Origin: Asticcacaulis taihuensis
Lineage (GTDB): Bacteria; Pseudomonadota; Alphaproteobacteria; Caulobacterales; Caulobacteraceae
Assembly: GCF_900100255.1 (NCBI RefSeq)
Contig: NZ_FMTS01000011.1
Span: 1-63,556, forward strand
Length of the DNA stretch: 63,556 bases
Direction: 5' to 3'
Shown here: positions 60,802-63,556 of the stretch, piece after piece
Layout of the letters: the number at the start of each line of letters is the position of its first letter
Numbering within the stretch: position 1 is the first letter of the stretch
Made by a program: the position numbers and the translations under genes
The notes under the pieces: model-generated
What the model saw: only the letters and a program-made list of their open reading frames with translations
Databases searched by the model: none
What the model was told of the DNA's origin: nothing

Positions 60802-62190
60802 ATGAAAAAAGGACTATCACTGGTCAGTGCGATTATGGCCCTGGCTTTTGCCATGCCCGCGTTCGCCGAAGACCCTGCCGGTGATTGGGGGGGGCTGCTG
60901 ATGGGGCAATTGCATATCATCGTCCATGTCAAAAAGGACGATCAGGGCCAGTACAGCGCCACATTGGAAAGTCCGGATCAGGGCACGTTCGTCTTGCCGG
61001 CCGATACGGTGACGGCTGCGCCGGATCACCTCGCTTTCGCCATCACCAGGATCAACGGCAGTTATGACGGCCAGTGGGATGAAACAAAACAGGCCTGGGT
61101 TGGCACCTGGACGCAAGGCCAGGCCATGCCGCTTGAACTCAAGCGCCTGGTCGACGGCAAGGTGGTCTCAGTTGAACCCAAACGGCCGCAGGAAGAGGCG
61201 ATCACAGCCGGACCACGCCCTTATACGGTTTCCGAAGTTGCATTTGACAGCGTGGCCGGCGTTAAACTGGCCGGCACGTTCAGCGTGCCTGAGGGCAAAG
61301 GCCCCTTACCCGCCGTCGTGCTGATCGCCGGTTCCGGCCCCCAGACGCGCGTTGAAAACGTCTTCGGCCATAAGGTTTTTCTGGTACTGGCCGATGCGCT
61401 CAACCGCGCCGGCATCGCCGTGCTGCGCTATGACAAGCGCGGCATTGGCCAGTCGACTGGCGACTATGCGACGGCGACAACGACGGATTTTACCACCGAC
61501 GCCATCGCCGCCGTGAACTGGCTGAAGGCACGCCCAGAGGTCGATAAGGCGCATGTCGGCCTCATTGGCCATTCCGAAGGCGGACTAATCGCGCCCGCCG
61601 TGGCTTTGAACGATCCGTCGGTCGGCTTTATCGTGCTGATGGCCGGTCCCGGCCTGCCCGGCGATCAGATCCTGCTGTTGCAGCAGGCGGCCATCGCCCG
61701 CGCCGCCGGACAGCCGGAAGCCACCATCGCCACCGCCGGAAAGATCAATAAGGCGGCCTTTGACATGATCAAATCGGCGAAGAGCCTTGACGACGCGAAA
61801 ACAAAAGCCGCCGCCATGGCCAGCGATCTGGTCGCCAGCGGGCAGATGACTCAGGCCCAGGCCGATGCGGCATTTGCCAGGGTTGCGACGCCCTGGTTCT
61901 ACGAATTCATCCGCTCCAACCCCCGGCCCATACTGGAAAAGATCAAGGTACCGGTACTGGCAATCAATGGCGCGCTTGACACCCAGGTGTCACCGAAGGA
62001 AGATCTGGCAGCGATCCGGGAAGCTTTAAAAAACAATCCGGACACGACCGTCACGGAGCTGCCCGGCCTCAATCATATCTTCCAGACCGCCACAACCGGC
62101 GCCCCTTCGGAATATGAAGGCATCGAGGAAACCATGGCGCCGATAGCGCTTAAAACCATCACTGACTGGGTGGTGGCGCATACCCGCTAA
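60802..62190 (+). CDS. Exported alpha/beta hydrolase
   Basis: A 462-aa exported protein with a strong GGGAGGGG site. The signal peptide ends at PAFAE. Residues about 25-130 form a beta-rich lipocalin-like domain (DWGGLLMGQLHIIVHVKKDDQGQYSATLESP). Then comes an alpha/beta hydrolase with nucleophile Ser in IGHSEGGLIAP, Asp in INGALDTQVSP and His in PGLNHIFQ. This two-domain type is common in environmental bacteria. The substrate, likely an ester, is unknown. Confidence 0.88.
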   Translation: MKKGLSLVSAIMALAFAMPAFAEDPAGDWGGLLMGQLHIIVHVKKDDQGQYSATLESPDQGTFVLPADTVTAAPDHLAFAITRINGSYDGQWDETKQAWVGTWTQGQAMPLELKRLVDGKVVSVEPKRPQEEAITAGPRPYTVSEVAFDSVAGVKLAGTFSVPEGKGPLPAVVLIAGSGPQTRVENVFGHKVFLVLADALNRAGIAVLRYDKRGIGQSTGDYATATTTDFTTDAIAAVNWLKARPEVDKAHVGLIGHSEGGLIAPAVALNDPSVGFIVLMAGPGLPGDQILLLQQAAIARAAGQPEATIATAGKINKAAFDMIKSAKSLDDAKTKAAAMASDLVASGQMTQAQADAAFARVATPWFYEFIRSNPRPILEKIKVPVLAINGALDTQVSPKEDLAAIREALKNNPDTTVTELPGLNHIFQTATTGAPSEYEGIEETMAPIALKTITDWVVAHTR

Positions 62191-62582
62191 GGCTTTTTCA
62201 GTTCGGCTTCCAGCCATTCCATGTCGTCGTCGCTGAGGCCGAAATGATGACCCGTTTCGTGGATGAGGATATGGCTGACCAGGTCTTCCAGGGTGACACC
62301 ACCGTCCGCCCATTCATCCAGTATGGCACGGCGAAAGAGATGGATCATCGGCGGCAGGTCGCCGGTCATGACCTCCAGTTCTGCCGGGCGACCGGTATAG
62401 AGCCCAGTCAGTTCGTAAGCGTCTTCGATTTCAAACTGGTCCAGCAGGTCTTCAGAGGGAATGTCCTCGACGATCAGCACGACGTTTTTCAAATAGCCCG
62501 CAAACGGTTCTGGCAGCCGTCCGAGAGACGCCCGGGCGATTGTTTCGATATCGTCAAGCGATGGCGGCAGACCGAAAGTCAT
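62187..62582 (-). CDS. Metallopeptidase family protein (zincin-like, PF06262 type)
   Basis: A 131-aa minimal zincin. The HExxH motif is in ILIHETGHHFGLSDDDM (H108, E109, H112), followed by Asp residues as possible third ligands. LPEPFAGYLKNVVLIVEDIPSEDLL and LTGLYTGRP are family features. Its ATG at 62582 overlaps the stop of an upstream small gene (ATGA). It is convergent with the hydrolase gene, sharing 4 nt at the ends. Confidence 0.88.
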   Translation of the reverse strand: MTFGLPPSLDDIETIARASLGRLPEPFAGYLKNVVLIVEDIPSEDLLDQFEIEDAYELTGLYTGRPAELEVMTGDLPPMIHLFRRAILDEWADGGVTLEDLVSHILIHETGHHFGLSDDDMEWLEAELKKP

Positions 62583-62740
62583 TCGGCGGCGGCTTTTGCA
62601 GTATCTTCCGGATGAATCTCGACGACCTTTTCGCCGCTCCATTCGCTCCGGCACAGCCCCGGACCGCGCTTGCGGTCGACGGTGCGCTGTAAGGTTTTTC
62701 CTGTTTCGTCCGTCAGTCGGGACAATTGGGTATTCTTCAT
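62579..62740 (-). CDS. Small basic hypothetical protein, coupled to the metallopeptidase
   Basis: A 53-aa frame from ATG 62740: an N-terminal DETGKTLQRTVDRKRGPGLC segment, then SEWSGEKVVEIHPED and an Ala tail. It overlaps the metallopeptidase start by 4 nt, which supports real translation. An AGGA precedes the start at some distance. The open frame extends upstream, so a longer product is possible. No family recognised. Confidence 0.5.
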   Translation of the reverse strand: MKNTQLSRLTDETGKTLQRTVDRKRGPGLCRSEWSGEKVVEIHPEDTAKAAAE

Positions 62741-63044
62741 GTCTTGAAGTCCTGAAAGACGCCGAACCTGTACGCAGAGGTCCGGGTTGACAGTGATGTA
62801 CGCCTCTCGAATGTATACAAAACGTGTCGGCGACCATTGTCGTGCCTGATAGCATTGCTCGCCCAGCATTTTATAATCATCCGACAGATTGTGTAAACGG
62901 CGCCGCGGGCCCTTTCGGCACACGGCCCGTGACGCCGCGCCAGAATTGTATTGTCAAAACAAATGACACCGGTTGCCAAAACGCATAAACAACAAGGCCT
63001 CGAACGCAAAATGTCCAGATAAGCCTTTCAAAGGGAAGAAAACC
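62741..63044. other. Divergent promoter region of kduI
   Basis: 304 nt with no clear gene. It includes an imperfect inverted repeat TGACA-N5-TGCCA around 62964-62978, which could be a sugar-repressor site for kduI, and an AAGGGAAG ribosome binding site at 63031. Confidence 0.45.
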
Positions 63045-63556
63045 ATGTGTACCAGCCTCTATGTCAGGACGCTCTACGCCACGCATCCGGACATGATGCA
63101 GGGGGCGGATAATGCCGATCTGCGCGACAAATACCTGATGACGGGCCTGTTTGCGCCCGACGCCGTAGTGCTGAACTACACCCATTTCGAGCGCTTCGTC
63201 ATCGGCGGCGTCGCGCCAGTCAAAGGCACGGTCAGGCTGCCCGACCAGACAGAACCCGCCTCCGCAGCCGGTCATCCCTTCCTGGAGCGCCGCGAACTCG
63301 GCGTCATCAATGTCGGGAGCGGCATGGGCAAGGTGTCGGTCGATGGCGTGATCTATGATCTGGGCCTCAAGGACGGGCTCTATATCCCCATGGGCTCGGC
63401 CGAGGTGCTGTTCACGTCGTATGACGCCGCCAATCCCGCCCTGTTCTACCTGACCTCTACCCCCGCCCATGCCCGTTACGAGACGGTCAAGATCTCCATC
63501 GACAAGGCCGTGCCGCTGGAGCGCGGCTCGCTGGAGCAGTCCAACCAGCGCGTCAT
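63045..63556 (+). CDS. kduI: 5-keto-4-deoxyuronate isomerase, partial (C-terminus beyond the window)
   Basis: The first 170 residues of KduI (4-deoxy-L-threo-5-hexosulose-uronate ketol-isomerase), which converts the unsaturated uronate from pectin lyase products toward 2-keto-3-deoxygluconate. Diagnostic segments: [71 protein letters not shown] and [14 protein letters not shown]. The cupin metal ligands (His and Glu near [13 protein letters not shown] and beyond) lie at or past the window edge. It suggests a pectin-utilisation locus continuing to the right. Confidence 0.93.
   Translation, partial: MCTSLYVRTLYATHPDMMQGADNADLRDKYLMTGLFAPDAVVLNYTHFERFVIGGVAPVKGTVRLPDQTEPASAAGHPFLERRELGVINVGSGMGKVSVDGVIYDLGLKDGLYIPMGSAEVLFTSYDAANPALFYLTSTPAHARYETVKISIDKAVPLERGSLEQSNQRV

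Overview
The window looks like a chromosomal segment of a Caulobacteraceae-type alphaproteobacterium, possibly close to Asticcacaulis. This is inferred from gene content, not from a marker-gene comparison. It carries the CtrA phosphorelay phosphotransferase ChpT, a DivJ-like membrane histidine kinase, a MucR/Ros regulator, a solo DnaA domain IV protein beside SufE, DUF2336 and DUF1491 proteins, and two large TonB-dependent receptors. It is GC-rich, with short AT-rich intergenic islands. I see no insertion sequence, phage, CRISPR array or origin.

Region 1 (1-16.9 kb) is a nutrient-scavenging locus read almost entirely on the minus strand. It begins with a TonB-dependent receptor (11966-15394). 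Then come a Gly-rich exported protein, a DUF6445 protein with a 2-oxoglutarate-oxygenase-like metal site, and four consecutive flavin-dependent (tryptophan) halogenase-family genes (3934-9975). After these lie an exported alpha/beta hydrolase, a Tat-exported GH43 glycosidase and, cut by the window edge, an S9 peptidase-like protein. An IclR regulator is divergent from the receptor. LacI/XylR-type operator-like sites lie in front of the receptor and in front of the hydrolase-GH43 pair. The third halogenase-family protein has lost the catalytic Lys, the catalytic Glu and the WxWxIP motif. This locus is the best candidate for an incompletely described system.

Region 2 (17-30 kb) contains a divergent TetR/membrane-protein pair with a clear inverted repeat, a lipoprotein, and the agmatine-to-putrescine genes aguA and aguB, separated by a large palindromic repeat. 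It continues with a second TonB-dependent receptor, an OmpA-type protein with a polyproline linker, and tRNA-Ser(CGA) running directly into a 24-bp perfect hairpin. It ends with a tight three-gene unit: cupredoxin-like protein, EAL phosphodiesterase with degenerate GGDEF, and outer-membrane porin-like protein.

Region 3 (30-50.5 kb) is mostly housekeeping and accessory metabolism: quinol monooxygenase-like, threonine aldolase, YbaK deacylase, a molybdopterin oxidoreductase with its cytochrome b561 partner, glutathione transferase, two YceI proteins with a DODA-type dioxygenase, cysK, chpT, hemolysin III-like protein, MFS and CDF transporters, GDSL hydrolase, nitronate monooxygenase, and an ArsR-DUF1801-SRPBCC operon whose operator-like repeat overlaps the start codon.

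Region 4 (50.5-63.5 kb) is signalling-rich: the DivJ-like kinase, a divergent soluble kinase with a degenerate G1 box, SufE, the DnaA domain IV protein, a PAS protein, MucR and DUF2336. It then has a glutathione transferase, a Bcr/CflA transporter, a PadR-HAAS pair, an exported alpha/beta hydrolase, a zincin-type metallopeptidase and the start of kduI (pectin/uronate catabolism) at the right edge. Three copies of a roughly 140-160 nt palindromic intergenic element (19594, 38437, 42987) are spread through regions 2 and 3.
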